Shown: positions 24,797 to 33,886, numbered from the stretch's first letter. The stretch is DNA of 35,493 nucleotides from Candidatus Zhuqueibacterota bacterium (GCA_016928775.1 JAFGKD010000003.1:1-35493); one strand, 5' to 3'. Numbers and translations: made by a program. The notes: generated by a model from the sequence alone, not told the origin.

Positions 24797-27700
24797 CTAG
24801 TTCATCTTTATCACTACGAACGTCATATCATCTTCAATTTGTCGTCCTTCCGCCCATTCCTTTGAATATTCGACGAGGTCAACGATGATCTCGCCTGGTG
24901 CTTTATGGGCAAGATTTTTTAATATATTTGGAATCCGGGTATATCCGATGATTTCATTGTCAATATTAAAAAGTTCAGGAAAACCATCGGACATAAAGAA
25001 CAAAATGTCTCCTGATTGTAATTCGACCTCTTTGGTTTCATATGGAAAATCCAACACCGCACCGAGCGGCATGCCTCGAAGTGTCATCTCTTCAAACTGA
25101 TTTTTTGTCGATCGATAGAGGTAAATCGGCGGCATGCCGGCTGATGAGACCTGCATCCTGTTTCCTTGCAGCTTGTAGACAGTGAGCGCCATATAAATAC
25201 GGTTCAAGCGCATCTGTTTTAATGCTTTATTACACTTTTGAAAAAAATCAACAATGGACAAATCTGCCGCTTCGGAAATAAAAAATCCTTTGGTGATGGA
25301 GACCATCATACCGGCATTGAGTCCGTGACCTGTGGCATCACCAATGGTGCCGATCAACTCGCCGTCTTTGTGGATAAAATCATAATAGTCACCCCCCACT
25401 TCTGCGGCGGTTTTCATGAACACGGCGATGGTCGCGTTGGAGACTTTTGGCAGTTCTGTTGGAAGCATGGAGATTTGCAGTTGGCGTGCTTTTTCGAGCT
25501 CTTCAGATTTGCGCTGATTCTCCGCCTCAAGCAAGGCGAAACGCGTTCGCTCCCGGGCTTTTTTCATCAATCGACGACGTTGAAAGCGATCGACGCCGAA
25601 TACCAGAGCAGCCAATAGCAGCAGGTAAAAACCATAGGCCCAGCGGGTGCGATACAGTGGCGGGAGAAGACGAAATGAATAATGCGCTTCATTGCTGACA
25701 TGATCGTAAATGTTTTTGGCACGTACGCGAAACTGGTAATAACCTGGAGAAAGATTTGTATATTCTTTCCAGTTATTTGGTGTCCAGTTGGACCAAAATT
25801 TGTCAAAGCCATCGAGACGGGTTTGGTATTCCAATAATCCATCGACCTCGTACCGAGCGGCAGAGAACTCAAACCTCAGGCCATTATAGCGATGTGAAAT
25901 CAACGGGGGAGCGTTTTGAGTGAACGCGCTGCCTCCAAAGAGCAGCGAGTCCGGCAAAAGAAATACCTGACGGAGAAGAGTGCTGTATTCTGAATGTAGA
26001 TCCTGGCGGATGGACATATCATATCGATATAATCCCTCATTAGTGCTGATCCACAGAACATCCTTTTCATCGGGATAGAGTGCGCGTACCGCCGAGCGCG
26101 GCACACGATTGAGTGCACTGGCGGTCGTTTGGAACGCTGTTCCATTGTAAATCAATTGATGAACTCGACCGCTCTCTTCAGAGCCAAACCAGAGAATTGT
26201 ACCGACATCATTTTGCGCAACCATCTCAACATCAATCGAACCATCCGCGTACTGTTGTCCGAAAGCCAATTGCGGAAAAAATCGACCCGTCTTTTCGTTG
26301 AACGCCAATAGTCCGCGATTTTCTGTCGTGAACACCAATTGATCATGAATCAGATAGGGAAATACCTGTCCGGCCGGCAATCCTTCCGCTGTGGAAAAAT
26401 GTTGTACGGTGGTAACAGCCAGGTCGGGTTCGATCGTATAGATCAGCCGATAGAGACCGTTGGAACGGGTGCCCAACCACAAGGCGCCGGTTGTGTCCTG
26501 AATGATATGACGAATTTCATCCTCGACCTGTTCAACACGGGAGAGGAGTGTCCAGTCTTGTTGTTGGCGAGTGAGAATGGCAAGGCCGTTGAACAGGCCG
26601 ACAAATAACAGATGTGGGTGGTCTGGCGGGACAAACAGATACGCGGCTTCCAGATCCCTGATTTGCGGCAGCAGCTTTTTTGCTGTCGATCCGTTGATTT
26701 CGTAAATGCCGTCTGTGGCGGCAACAAGCAATTGATCCGCAAATTTGACAAACTTCCAGCTTTGACGCATAATGCCCTGCACCGGAACAAATGTCGGTTG
26801 CAGCGGCTCTCCGCTGGTTTGTCTCGTCTTCATCATACAAACACCGCCGGGACTCAGTGCCAGATACAATTGATCATCGTGTCGCACCATATCTTGCGCC
26901 ACGCCATCAAGCCCATGGCGCTCGTCAAAAAAAGTCAGCGGCGATGGAAACTCTATCCGCGCAAGACCATTGTTGAGCGCACACCAGAGTCCGCCCTGAT
27001 CGTCCTGATAAAGATACCACACCATTTCATCGCGAAGACCGGCAGCCTTGTTGACGAGATGCAATAGGTCACCGTTTTTTTCAACAAACAGCACACCGGC
27101 ATCGGTTGCCAGGGCAAAGAGATGATTTTTGAGCTTTATGGCATGAATGGCGCGATTTTGTTTGATAAACTTTTGCGTCGGTGTTTCGCCGAGCGCCTGA
27201 AAGCGCGAATGTGAATAGGAATAAAATCCTCCTGAAGGCGTGATAACGAGATGCGTATCAACCGCGATCGGCAAAAAGGCAGCAATCGAAATATCGGAAA
27301 AAATGTCGCCACCCGGAACGAGCTGCAAGGAATCATCAGCAAGGCGATAAAGTCCGTGTCCCGGTTGGCGGATAAAAAGCTCATTTTTCACCTTGAAGGA
27401 AAAGTGGAAACGACTTTTCGGCTGCCATGTTTTTATGTCCTGCGACAAAGGCCTGTATTGCAGGAGTTGTTCAGCGGATCGAAAAAAGACGTATTGGTCA
27501 AAAACAATGGTTTCCCAGACATCGCCAAAATTACGATCCTCCGGCTGGATGAGGGGGATCAAAGAATGATAGGACATTGTCCCGCTGGAATCAGGTTTGA
27601 GATAGCCGATTTCACCCTTGCCACCAACGTAAATTGTATTGTCCTCCGCGGCGGCGACGGACAGGGCGGCAGCGTTGTTCGCGAGCGGAAAAAGTCGCCA

Positions 27701-27913
27701 CGTCGAGCCGTCAAATTCCAGAACACCTTTGCCATTGGCGATGTAGAGAATACCACGAGTATCCTGAACAATAGACCAGTTTTGGTTGCTCGCTTGATAT
27801 TCTCGCGGCGTATAGTTTGTAATAAAGGGGAGACCGATTTCACCTTCGCTGATCGCCGGCTTGACGCCTTCGAGCGCTAACAGAAGAAAAAAAATAAAAG
27901 TTTTAGGGGCCAA
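24797..27913 (-). CDS. Propeller-type transmembrane receptor fused to SpoIIE phosphatase
   Basis: 1038 residues. The start is a TTG with AAAGG nine bases before it; a signal peptide follows. The periplasmic part has two-component-regulator-type propeller repeats (for example NWSIVQDTRGILYIANGKGV, VWYLYQDDQGGLWCALNNG, HIIQDTTGALWLGTRSNG), as in hybrid two-component systems, and a Y_Y_Y domain (about 688-741). One membrane segment (about 755-772, FYLLLLAALVFGVDRF) leads to a helical linker and a SpoIIE phosphatase (about 835-1038; VGGDYYDF about 838, GDATGHG about 858, SDGFPELF). An outside ligand would thus control a phosphatase instead of a kinase. It is followed by the RsbW-like gene after 117 bases. 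The ligand is unknown; propeller sensors of this type often bind glycans or peptides. Confidence 0.92.
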   Translation of the reverse strand: MAPKTFIFFLLLALEGVKPAISEGEIGLPFITNYTPREYQASNQNWSIVQDTRGILYIANGKGVLEFDGSTWRLFPLANNAAALSVAAAEDNTIYVGGKGEIGYLKPDSSGTMSYHSLIPLIQPEDRNFGDVWETIVFDQYVFFRSAEQLLQYRPLSQDIKTWQPKSRFHFSFKVKNELFIRQPGHGLYRLADDSLQLVPGGDIFSDISIAAFLPIAVDTHLVITPSGGFYSYSHSRFQALGETPTQKFIKQNRAIHAIKLKNHLFALATDAGVLFVEKNGDLLHLVNKAAGLRDEMVWYLYQDDQGGLWCALNNGLARIEFPSPLTFFDERHGLDGVAQDMVRHDDQLYLALSPGGVCMMKTRQTSGEPLQPTFVPVQGIMRQSWKFVKFADQLLVAATDGIYEINGSTAKKLLPQIRDLEAAYLFVPPDHPHLLFVGLFNGLAILTRQQQDWTLLSRVEQVEDEIRHIIQDTTGALWLGTRSNGLYRLIYTIEPDLAVTTVQHFSTAEGLPAGQVFPYLIHDQLVFTTENRGLLAFNEKTGRFFPQLAFGQQYADGSIDVEMVAQNDVGTILWFGSEESGRVHQLIYNGTAFQTTASALNRVPRSAVRALYPDEKDVLWISTNEGLYRYDMSIRQDLHSEYSTLLRQVFLLPDSLLFGGSAFTQNAPPLISHRYNGLRFEFSAARYEVDGLLEYQTRLDGFDKFWSNWTPNNWKEYTNLSPGYYQFRVRAKNIYDHVSNEAHYSFRLLPPLYRTRWAYGFYLLLLAALVFGVDRFQRRRLMKKARERTRFALLEAENQRKSEELEKARQLQISMLPTELPKVSNATIAVFMKTAAEVGGDYYDFIHKDGELIGTIGDATGHGLNAGMMVSITKGFFISEAADLSIVDFFQKCNKALKQMRLNRIYMALTVYKLQGNRMQVSSAGMPPIYLYRSTKNQFEEMTLRGMPLGAVLDFPYETKEVELQSGDILFFMSDGFPELFNIDNEIIGYTRIPNILKNLAHKAPGEIIVDLVEYSKEWAEGRQIEDDMTFVVIKMN

Positions 27914-27995
27914 TATGAAACCTTTAACGTTCTGATTGTAAGAAATGTTAACGAACGAGAGGTTGAATTTATTTCATTTAAGAGAAGGGATGCCA

Positions 27996-28865
27996 TTAAA
28001 GTGATTGGGAATGGAAGAAATCATCCTTTAACAATTGATCAACAGCACGGCGAAATCCATCGGTCAGTGCGGCCAATATTGCGGGATAAAGCTGGCCGCT
28101 CCATTCATCCATAAAAATCTTTTTGAATTCCAGAGCCAGGACAAGGACGTTGTCGAAGAATTTCGCACTGAGCCGCCGTGATAAATAGCCGCCGAAAAAG
28201 ACGTCATTTTGCAAAACACGGATGCGGCGGGAATCGATTTGCGTTGTTGCCAAATCACGCATAAATTTTTCTATCACCGGCGCAAAAAGTTGCTGATTGA
28301 CGGCTTTGGTGCCGAGATTCACTTCCGGCTTGGCATCCTGGTACCACGGCAACCGAGCAGTACGTTGATAGCAATAGGAGTGCATATCAAATATAATGGC
28401 ATAGCGGTTTTGGCGCAGCAGATAGGATGTGATGATATCCATTAAATCGTGGAACTCTTGGTGTTTCGCCAGCGAGAGTTGCCGTTCTTTCTCTGTCAAA
28501 GGTCGTTGCCACACCGTGAGTCCCCAGGTTTTTTTATGCTCGTCATAAATGCCGCGTTCGAGTTCCCGATTGACGTCGTACTCGAAACGAGAATCGCGGC
28601 AGATAATCTGAATCGGGAAATCCTGAATAAAAGAATCGGTGTACGGATCTTCCTCACGATATCGATCGTGTGGTGTGACAGCCAGGGCGTCCTGGATATC
28701 GGGGCGCACCCGGTTGCCGGCATGTATCGCCACACCCGCGTAAAAAGCCGGTTGTGAAATATAAAACCGGCTTGATCCCAGTGGGGTGATACCGACAACT
28801 GGCAACTGGTTGTTGAAGAGACGTTGTCGCAGTTCCAAAAGAGATAACGGTGTTTCAGAATCCAT
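27996..28865 (-). CDS. N-formylglutamate amidohydrolase family protein 2
   Basis: 289 residues, ATG at 28865, two bases after the stop of the ATP-grasp gene, with no ribosome-binding site of its own, so translation is probably coupled. FGase-like fold: AIHAGNRVRP (about 46-55), CRDSRFEYDVNR (89-100, Arg), IFDMHSYC (158-165, Asp-His pair) and LEFKKIFMDEWSG near the end. It differs much from paralogue 1 and may belong to a subfamily that accompanies ATP-grasp ligases. It likely hydrolyses an N-acyl or amide bond made by, or related to, the ligase product. The next gene downstream on this strand (the propeller receptor) is 82 bases away. Confidence 0.85.
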   Translation of the reverse strand: MDSETPLSLLELRQRLFNNQLPVVGITPLGSSRFYISQPAFYAGVAIHAGNRVRPDIQDALAVTPHDRYREEDPYTDSFIQDFPIQIICRDSRFEYDVNRELERGIYDEHKKTWGLTVWQRPLTEKERQLSLAKHQEFHDLMDIITSYLLRQNRYAIIFDMHSYCYQRTARLPWYQDAKPEVNLGTKAVNQQLFAPVIEKFMRDLATTQIDSRRIRVLQNDVFFGGYLSRRLSAKFFDNVLVLALEFKKIFMDEWSGQLYPAILAALTDGFRRAVDQLLKDDFFHSQSL

Positions 28866-28867
28866 AT

Positions 28868-30247
28868 TTATTTCAATACATCTTTTTTTCTTACAACACT
28901 GAATGTTGGCACCAATCCCCCGCCCGCACTCACGTTAATCACCGACCTGTCTGACACCCGCGTGATCGTGCCACTGTATTTGCCTAAAAGAGAAAATGGA
29001 TTGATATTTACTTTTTTGAGCTTCATGAAAACCTCATCGCCAATCATGGGAAAAATTTCCTGCGGAATGGTGACATATTCCTGCACAACCCAGGATTCGT
29101 CGAAAAGATGCTGGTTCATAACATCTTCCCAAATCGACTGATCTGTTTCGCGTCCCAGGTAGACATCCTTGCCCCCGTAAGAGTTTGCCGGTTTCAACAC
29201 GAGAAGGTCTTTATTGTCAATGATAAAACTTTTCAGGTCGACAATCATGTTTTTGTAGCGTACTTTTTTATCAGCCAATATTTGCGTCCATGGAATCGTT
29301 TGTCGAATGACATCCAGTTCTTCTTCGGAGTAGATATGCTGGAATTGTGGATCCGTGATCAGTGAGAGGACCTTTTTGTTACCAACAATATAGGATCGAA
29401 ACGAGTTGCAGGTACATAAAAGACCTTCTTTGATGCATTGGATGAAATTTTGCACCTCATCCCAGCGCTCCAACACTTCACGGGTGATGACGCGTTTATA
29501 CATCAAATGAATTTCAACTCCGTCGGCGGTTGCCCTGCCATTGGAGATTTTAAATTTTTGCGGACTTGAGACGATGGTGTCGTAGCCTTTGCTTTCAAAG
29601 TATTTTTTCAGCAAATCAAATTCGGATCTGGTTGACACATCCTCCCAATCGACGATGGCAATGACCGGTTTGGCGGGATAGCCTGATTTTTTCTCTTTGA
29701 ATTCGTTATAGCAGGTCAGAAGCGATTTGAGGAGGCGATCTTGCCGATACATGTGCTCGATCTTCCACTCCTTAAAAAAATGATATGCTTTGAAGAGCTC
29801 TCGAAAGCCATCTTCCATGACATCCGAATAAGCCAGGCCGGCCGGCGAATCACAATTAAATTCCAAAAAACGAACTGTATAATTCTGCATAAAAGCGTCG
29901 AGCCGGGCAATGACCAATGGTGTAGAGTAGCCTGGATCAATGGAAAATAATTCATTTTCTTGATCACTGAATTTCATAATGTCGCGAACATCTTTATTGT
30001 GGATATAAAGATGGATAAATTTATTCAAGGCACTGCTGATCTTTTCCACCGCACAGGCTAACGTCTGCGTTTGTTTTGTAGAGATAAAGTTTGGCTTGAG
30101 CAAGGTCGGCATGGCCAGACCTTTGAAGGTACAATTTTCCTCCACCAGGAATTTGTTCAAAAATGCCAGTTGCGCCGCAGCGTCGTTTTCCTCTTTGGCC
30201 AGGTTTACGAGATACGAAAAGTTCAAGTTGGCAATTGGATCGAGCAT
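28868..30247 (-). CDS. Circularly permuted ATP-grasp ligase (glutathionylspermidine-synthase-like)
   Basis: 459 residues, ATG at 30247 with GGGGAGA before it. The order of motifs is permuted relative to ordinary ATP-grasp enzymes: RFLEFNCDSPAGLAYSD (about 128-145) matches the E-x-N-x-D-x-P Mg/ATP site of glutathionylspermidine-synthase-type ligases, while the Lys/Gly-rich nucleotide loop LLVLKPANSYGGKDVYLG comes late (about 345-363), followed by WVVQEYV. The family forms amide bonds from carboxylates and amines with ATP. It is translationally coupled to an FGase-family amidohydrolase, so the pair may form a synthesis-hydrolysis couple. Substrates are not deducible from the sequence. Confidence 0.82.
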   Translation of the reverse strand: MLDPIANLNFSYLVNLAKEENDAAAQLAFLNKFLVEENCTFKGLAMPTLLKPNFISTKQTQTLACAVEKISSALNKFIHLYIHNKDVRDIMKFSDQENELFSIDPGYSTPLVIARLDAFMQNYTVRFLEFNCDSPAGLAYSDVMEDGFRELFKAYHFFKEWKIEHMYRQDRLLKSLLTCYNEFKEKKSGYPAKPVIAIVDWEDVSTRSEFDLLKKYFESKGYDTIVSSPQKFKISNGRATADGVEIHLMYKRVITREVLERWDEVQNFIQCIKEGLLCTCNSFRSYIVGNKKVLSLITDPQFQHIYSEEELDVIRQTIPWTQILADKKVRYKNMIVDLKSFIIDNKDLLVLKPANSYGGKDVYLGRETDQSIWEDVMNQHLFDESWVVQEYVTIPQEIFPMIGDEVFMKLKKVNINPFSLLGKYSGTITRVSDRSVINVSAGGGLVPTFSVVRKKDVLK

Positions 30248-30379
30248 GGATTCTCCCCGCCAGATGATTTTGAGTTTAAATTTTTAATGTGAGAGCATAA
30301 AGCTGTTACAAGTTTATTCCACATACAATAATTCATCCAGGGTGCGGAGGTGCTGGGAAAGATTTTATTCGCATGCGTG

Positions 30380-30967
30380 TTATTTTTCCGATGTGTGTTG
30401 TTTTAAAAATGCCAGCACTTTATCGCTGTCCTCAGCAGCGTTCACGTCGGTATCTTTGTATATGATTGTGCCCTTTTTGTCAATGATGAAGGTCCAGCGA
30501 GACGCCGTCACCCCGCGGATCAGCTTGACATCCTGTTCATCAACCTGGCGAACGATTTCACCGCCATCCCGCGTCGGCACGCCAAAGGCTCGGGCAATGC
30601 TGCCGTCCGGATCGGCGAGGAGTGGAAAGTTCAGATTGTTCGTTTGTTTAAACCAGGCGAGATTTTGTACCGAATCACCGCTCACACCCACAACCAGTGT
30701 GTTTAATTCCGCGAACTCTTGTTGATCATCGCGGAAAGCACATGCCTGCGCGGTACAGCCGCCGGTCATAGCCGCCGGGTAGAAATAGACGACAAGATTT
30801 TGTTCACCTAACAAAGATTGGGAATTAAAGTCCTGGCCGCGATCATCTTTTGCTTGTAACACGGGTGCTGTATCGCCAATATTCAGATTGACAATCGCCT
30901 TTTCGCCCGCGACTGCCACAATCACCGTGAACAATGTAAAAGCAAATAGCGCTGCATGTTTTATCAT
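30380..30967 (-). CDS. Exported peroxiredoxin, BCP/PrxQ type
   Basis: 195 residues, ATG at 30967 with GAGGT before it. The N-terminus (about 1-21) is a typical signal peptide ending AVAG, so the enzyme is probably periplasmic. YFYPAAMTGGCTAQACAF contains the peroxidatic Cys71 and a resolving Cys76 in the same helix, as in BCP/PrxQ; the conserved Pro in YP and the later Arg (TASRW) are in place. It reduces H2O2 and organic peroxides using thiols. Divergent from the aldo-keto reductase gene. Confidence 0.93.
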   Translation of the reverse strand: MIKHAALFAFTLFTVIVAVAGEKAIVNLNIGDTAPVLQAKDDRGQDFNSQSLLGEQNLVVYFYPAAMTGGCTAQACAFRDDQQEFAELNTLVVGVSGDSVQNLAWFKQTNNLNFPLLADPDGSIARAFGVPTRDGGEIVRQVDEQDVKLIRGVTASRWTFIIDKKGTIIYKDTDVNAAEDSDKVLAFLKQHTSEK

Positions 30968-31079
30968 GATGCATACCTCAATTTATCGACAAATCCTTGT
31001 TATTTTTTTCTCAACTGAAACGTCATAACTGTTGTTTTAATTCCTCTTTTTCATACTGAATGTCAACTTGTATTTGTAT

Positions 31080-31085
31080 TATAAT
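31080..31085 (+). promoter_or_regulatory. Possible -10 box for the aldo-keto reductase gene
   Basis: TATAAT, 46 bases before the ATG at 31131 in the divergent intergenic space. No good -35 box at 16-18 bases, and promoters in this group may differ from the sigma-70 consensus; weak support. Confidence 0.3.
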
Positions 31086-31130
31086 CGATTCCTTTATATA
31101 TTGCCTGAAAGTGACAACAGGAGGACGATT

Positions 31131-32021
31131 ATGAAAAACATGAACCGCAGAGACTTTTTGAAAACCACCGCCGGTTTCGCCGGTGTTTTGGCGCTCGGTT
31201 CGTGCGCTTTTACTCGGAAAAAAACCGCCACTGACCTGATGCCGCTGGGCAATACCGGTCTGAAACTGAGTCGCCTTGGCATTGGCTGTGGAACGCACGG
31301 TGGACGCGTGCAACGCGACCTCGGCAGCGAGGAATTTAGTCGGATCATCCGCTATGCGTATGAGCGCGGCGTCACCTACCTCGACACAGCCGCCGGCTAT
31401 CGCACCCACACTCTCATCCGTGATGCCATCAAAGGCCTGCCGCGCGAAAAGCTGTTCATTCTCACCAAAATGGGTGGTCGGCCGGAAGACCCGATGAAGG
31501 AGCTGGATCGCTTTCGCCAGGAACTGGACACCGATTATATCGATTGTCTGCTCCTTCACTGTAAAATCCACGCCGATTGGGATGAAAGCCACAAAAAACT
31601 CATCGACGTCTTTTCCGAGGCCAAACAAAAGGGACTCATTCTGTCGCACGGCGTATCGTGTCATTCGTTGCCGGCTACAACCAAAGCGGCCCATCTGGAC
31701 TGGGTTGATGTGAATCTCGTGCGCGTCAATCCGCAGGGACACAAAATCGACACCCCGGATGCAGAAGTTTTTGGCGAGAGCACGCCGGAGCACCTCCCGG
31801 GAGTTGTGGATCAATTGCAGGTCATGCGCGAGAACGGCCACGGCATTATCGGCATGAAAATTATCGGCGAAGGTGATTTCACCGATCCGGCGGACCGCGA
31901 GCGCTCCATCCGCTTCGCCATGCAGCCGGGGCTAGTGGATTCGATCACCATTGGCTTCAAGTCGACTGAAGAGATTGATGAAGCCATCACCAACATGAAC
32001 GCGGCGTTAGCGGCGACTTGA
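31131..32021 (+). CDS. Tat-exported aldo/keto reductase, probable lipoprotein
   Basis: 296 residues; the ATG at 31131 has AGGAGG six bases before it and gives an N-terminus with the twin-arginine motif NRRDFLK followed by ALGSC, a possible lipobox (Cys25), so it may be a Tat-exported, lipid-anchored enzyme. The AKR tetrad is visible: Asp85 and Tyr90 (YLDTAAGY), Lys113 (LTKMG), His143 (LLLHCK). Reduces or oxidises carbonyl/alcohol groups with NADP(H); a Tat-exported member must be loaded with cofactor before export. Close relatives in FCB and planctomycete genomes are often annotated as sugar-metabolism oxidoreductases; the substrate here is unknown. The antisense frame over the same bases is a shadow. 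Confidence 0.92.
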   Translation: MKNMNRRDFLKTTAGFAGVLALGSCAFTRKKTATDLMPLGNTGLKLSRLGIGCGTHGGRVQRDLGSEEFSRIIRYAYERGVTYLDTAAGYRTHTLIRDAIKGLPREKLFILTKMGGRPEDPMKELDRFRQELDTDYIDCLLLHCKIHADWDESHKKLIDVFSEAKQKGLILSHGVSCHSLPATTKAAHLDWVDVNLVRVNPQGHKIDTPDAEVFGESTPEHLPGVVDQLQVMRENGHGIIGMKIIGEGDFTDPADRERSIRFAMQPGLVDSITIGFKSTEEIDEAITNMNAALAAT

Positions 32022-32058
32022 ATTGACCGGATGAATGTAAAAGCCACAGATGCACACA

Positions 32059-32218
32059 GCGCGGCCTTTGGCCGCAGCCAAATTACAAGCCACGGATGCA
32101 CACGGATGAGCACGGATTTTTTGGCTTTGCTTCGAGAAAGCTTTGGGACTGGAGGCTAAAAAGGTTTAAAATGAATGATATGATCTGTGTTTCATCCGTG
32201 AAAATCCGTGGCTTTTAA
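32059..32218. repeat. Dispersed palindromic repeat, copy B
   Basis: Contains GCGCGGCCTTTGGCCGCAGCC, then AAGCCACGGATGCACACGG and GATGAGCACGGATTTTTT, and ends CATCCGTGAAAATCCGTGGC. It shares the middle stretch TTTGCTTCGAGAAAGC and GGACTGGAGGCTAAAA with copy C. It fills most of the gap between the aldo-keto reductase and Gfo/Idh genes. Confidence 0.88.
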
Positions 32219-32257
32219 ACTGTGCTAGAAACACAAGATGCCGTGGAGAAAACCAAT

Positions 32258-33661
32258 ATGAAAGAGCACCCGCAACAAAATAGTGCCAAAAAGCAATCTG
32301 CTGGAATATCTCGCCGATCTTTTTTGGCAGCCGGCATGGTGGCGCCGGTGATTATACCGCGCCACGTTCTCGGACGAACGGGCACACGGTTGGCGCCCAG
32401 TGACACGCTCAACATTGCCGCGGTCGGGGTGGGCGGCATGGGGCAAAATTATATCAAGGGCTGCGAGCACGAAAATATCGTCGCCATGGCGGATGTGGAT
32501 GACCTATTAGCCGCGCCGGTTTACGCCACATATCCAAAGGCAAAAACCTATCGCGATTATCGTATCATGCTGGAAAAAGAAAAGAACATTGACGCCGTCA
32601 TCGTGGGCACGCCGGATCACAGTCACGCGGTCATTGCCATGGATGCGATAAAATCAGGCAAGCACGTTTATGTTGCCAAACCCATGACCCGCACGATTTA
32701 CGAAGCGCGCGCCATCACGACAGCCGCCAAAGAAGCGGGCGTCGCCACGCAGATGAGCGTGCAATCCTGCAAGTCCGATGCCTCGTGCAAGACCGCGGAG
32801 TGGCTGGCAGCCGGCGCGGTGGGGCAAGTGCGCGAGGTGCACGTCTGGTCCGATCGCCCGGTATGGCCGCAGGGTGTGTTGCGACCGGCGGATCAACCAC
32901 CGATACCATCCTGTCTGGACTGGGATTTATGGCTCGGCCCGGCGCCGGAGCGCCCCTATCACCCGATCTATCATCCTTTTGCCTTTCGCGGCTGGATCGA
33001 TTTTGGCACCGGTGCTTTGGGGGACATGGCCTGTCACGCGTTGCATGCTTTTTTCAAAGAGCTGCAGTTGGCCAAACCTGCCAGCGTCTCCGCGTCCGTG
33101 TCGCAGGCGCGCCTGCCAGCATTGAACGGCGACGCCGATCCGGACTGGACCCTGTCCAGACCGGTAAAACATGACGAAAGCTTTCCGGTCTCCTCCATCG
33201 TCACCTGGACCTATGGGCAGCGGGGAGAGCTGCCGCCGATGAACCTGTTCTGGTACGATGGTGGATTGCGACCGCCAACGCCGCCCGAGCTGGACATGCG
33301 AGTCACGTTACGTCCCGATGGTGTTTTATTTATCGGGGACAGGGGCGTTCTGCTCACCGGATTTGTAGGCGGGCCGATGGCCCTCAGTGCCGCTCGCAAA
33401 GCCGAATTCAGCGAGCCGGAGCCAACGTTGCCGCGTTGTATCGATCACTACCGCGAATGGACCGAAGCGTGCAAGGGTGGAGCAGCGGCATCGTGTGAAT
33501 TCGGCTTTGCCAGTCAAGTGACCGAAGTGGCGCTATTAGGTGTGATCGCGCAGCGGACGAACGAATATCTGGAATGGGACGCGGACCGGATGGCTTTTAC
33601 GAACAATTCAGCGGCGAACGAGATGCTCAATCCGCCGTATCGGCGCGGGTGGGTGTTGTGA
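32258..33661 (+). CDS. Tat-exported Gfo/Idh/MocA family oxidoreductase
   Basis: 467 residues. The ATG at 32258 has GGAGA before it; a GTG at 32222 lies at the edge of repeat copy B and is less likely. Twin-arginine signal SRRSFLAAG (about 18-26), then the Rossmann motif AAVGVGGMGQN (about 54-64), PDHSHAVIAMDAIKSGKHVY and KPMTRT, where the usual EKP reads AKP. The C-terminal half is the substrate-binding domain (GTGALGDMACHALHAFF is typical of the exported clade). The family oxidises or reduces sugars with NAD(P)+; exported members with Tat signals are numerous in Planctomycetes, Bacteroidetes and relatives. It follows the Tat aldo-keto reductase, suggesting a shared carbohydrate-derived substrate, though copy B separates them. 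Confidence 0.92.
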   Translation: MKEHPQQNSAKKQSAGISRRSFLAAGMVAPVIIPRHVLGRTGTRLAPSDTLNIAAVGVGGMGQNYIKGCEHENIVAMADVDDLLAAPVYATYPKAKTYRDYRIMLEKEKNIDAVIVGTPDHSHAVIAMDAIKSGKHVYVAKPMTRTIYEARAITTAAKEAGVATQMSVQSCKSDASCKTAEWLAAGAVGQVREVHVWSDRPVWPQGVLRPADQPPIPSCLDWDLWLGPAPERPYHPIYHPFAFRGWIDFGTGALGDMACHALHAFFKELQLAKPASVSASVSQARLPALNGDADPDWTLSRPVKHDESFPVSSIVTWTYGQRGELPPMNLFWYDGGLRPPTPPELDMRVTLRPDGVLFIGDRGVLLTGFVGGPMALSAARKAEFSEPEPTLPRCIDHYREWTEACKGGAAASCEFGFASQVTEVALLGVIAQRTNEYLEWDADRMAFTNNSAANEMLNPPYRRGWVL

Positions 33662-33717
33662 TGGCACGGTGACCAGCCGTAAAAGGCAATAAAATTATGT
33701 TTATCTGCAACTTATAC

Positions 33718-33849
33718 AAGCCACGGATGCACACGGATGGGCACGGATTTTTCAGGTTTGCTTCGAGAAAGCTTTGGGACTGGAGGCTAAAAACGCTTAA
33801 AATGAATCATATGATCTGTGTTTCATCCGTGAAAATCCGTGGCTTTTAA
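33718..33849 (+). repeat. Dispersed palindromic repeat, copy C
   Basis: Begins AAGCCACGGATGCACACGG, centre GCTTCGAGAAAGCTTTGGG, ends CATCCGTGAAAATCCGTGGC then TTTTAAA. It lacks the GGCCTTTGGCC segment of copies A and B. It stands 37 bases from the oppositely oriented copy D. With D it fills the 33662-34029 gap. Confidence 0.88.
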
Positions 33850-33886
33850 ACTTTGCTAAAAAAAACACGATGTTGCAGATGTGTAG

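Noticed and set aside
31023..31841. 272-codon open frame on the minus strand
   Set aside because: Antisense shadow of the aldo-keto reductase, which has all catalytic residues and a perfect ribosome-binding site.
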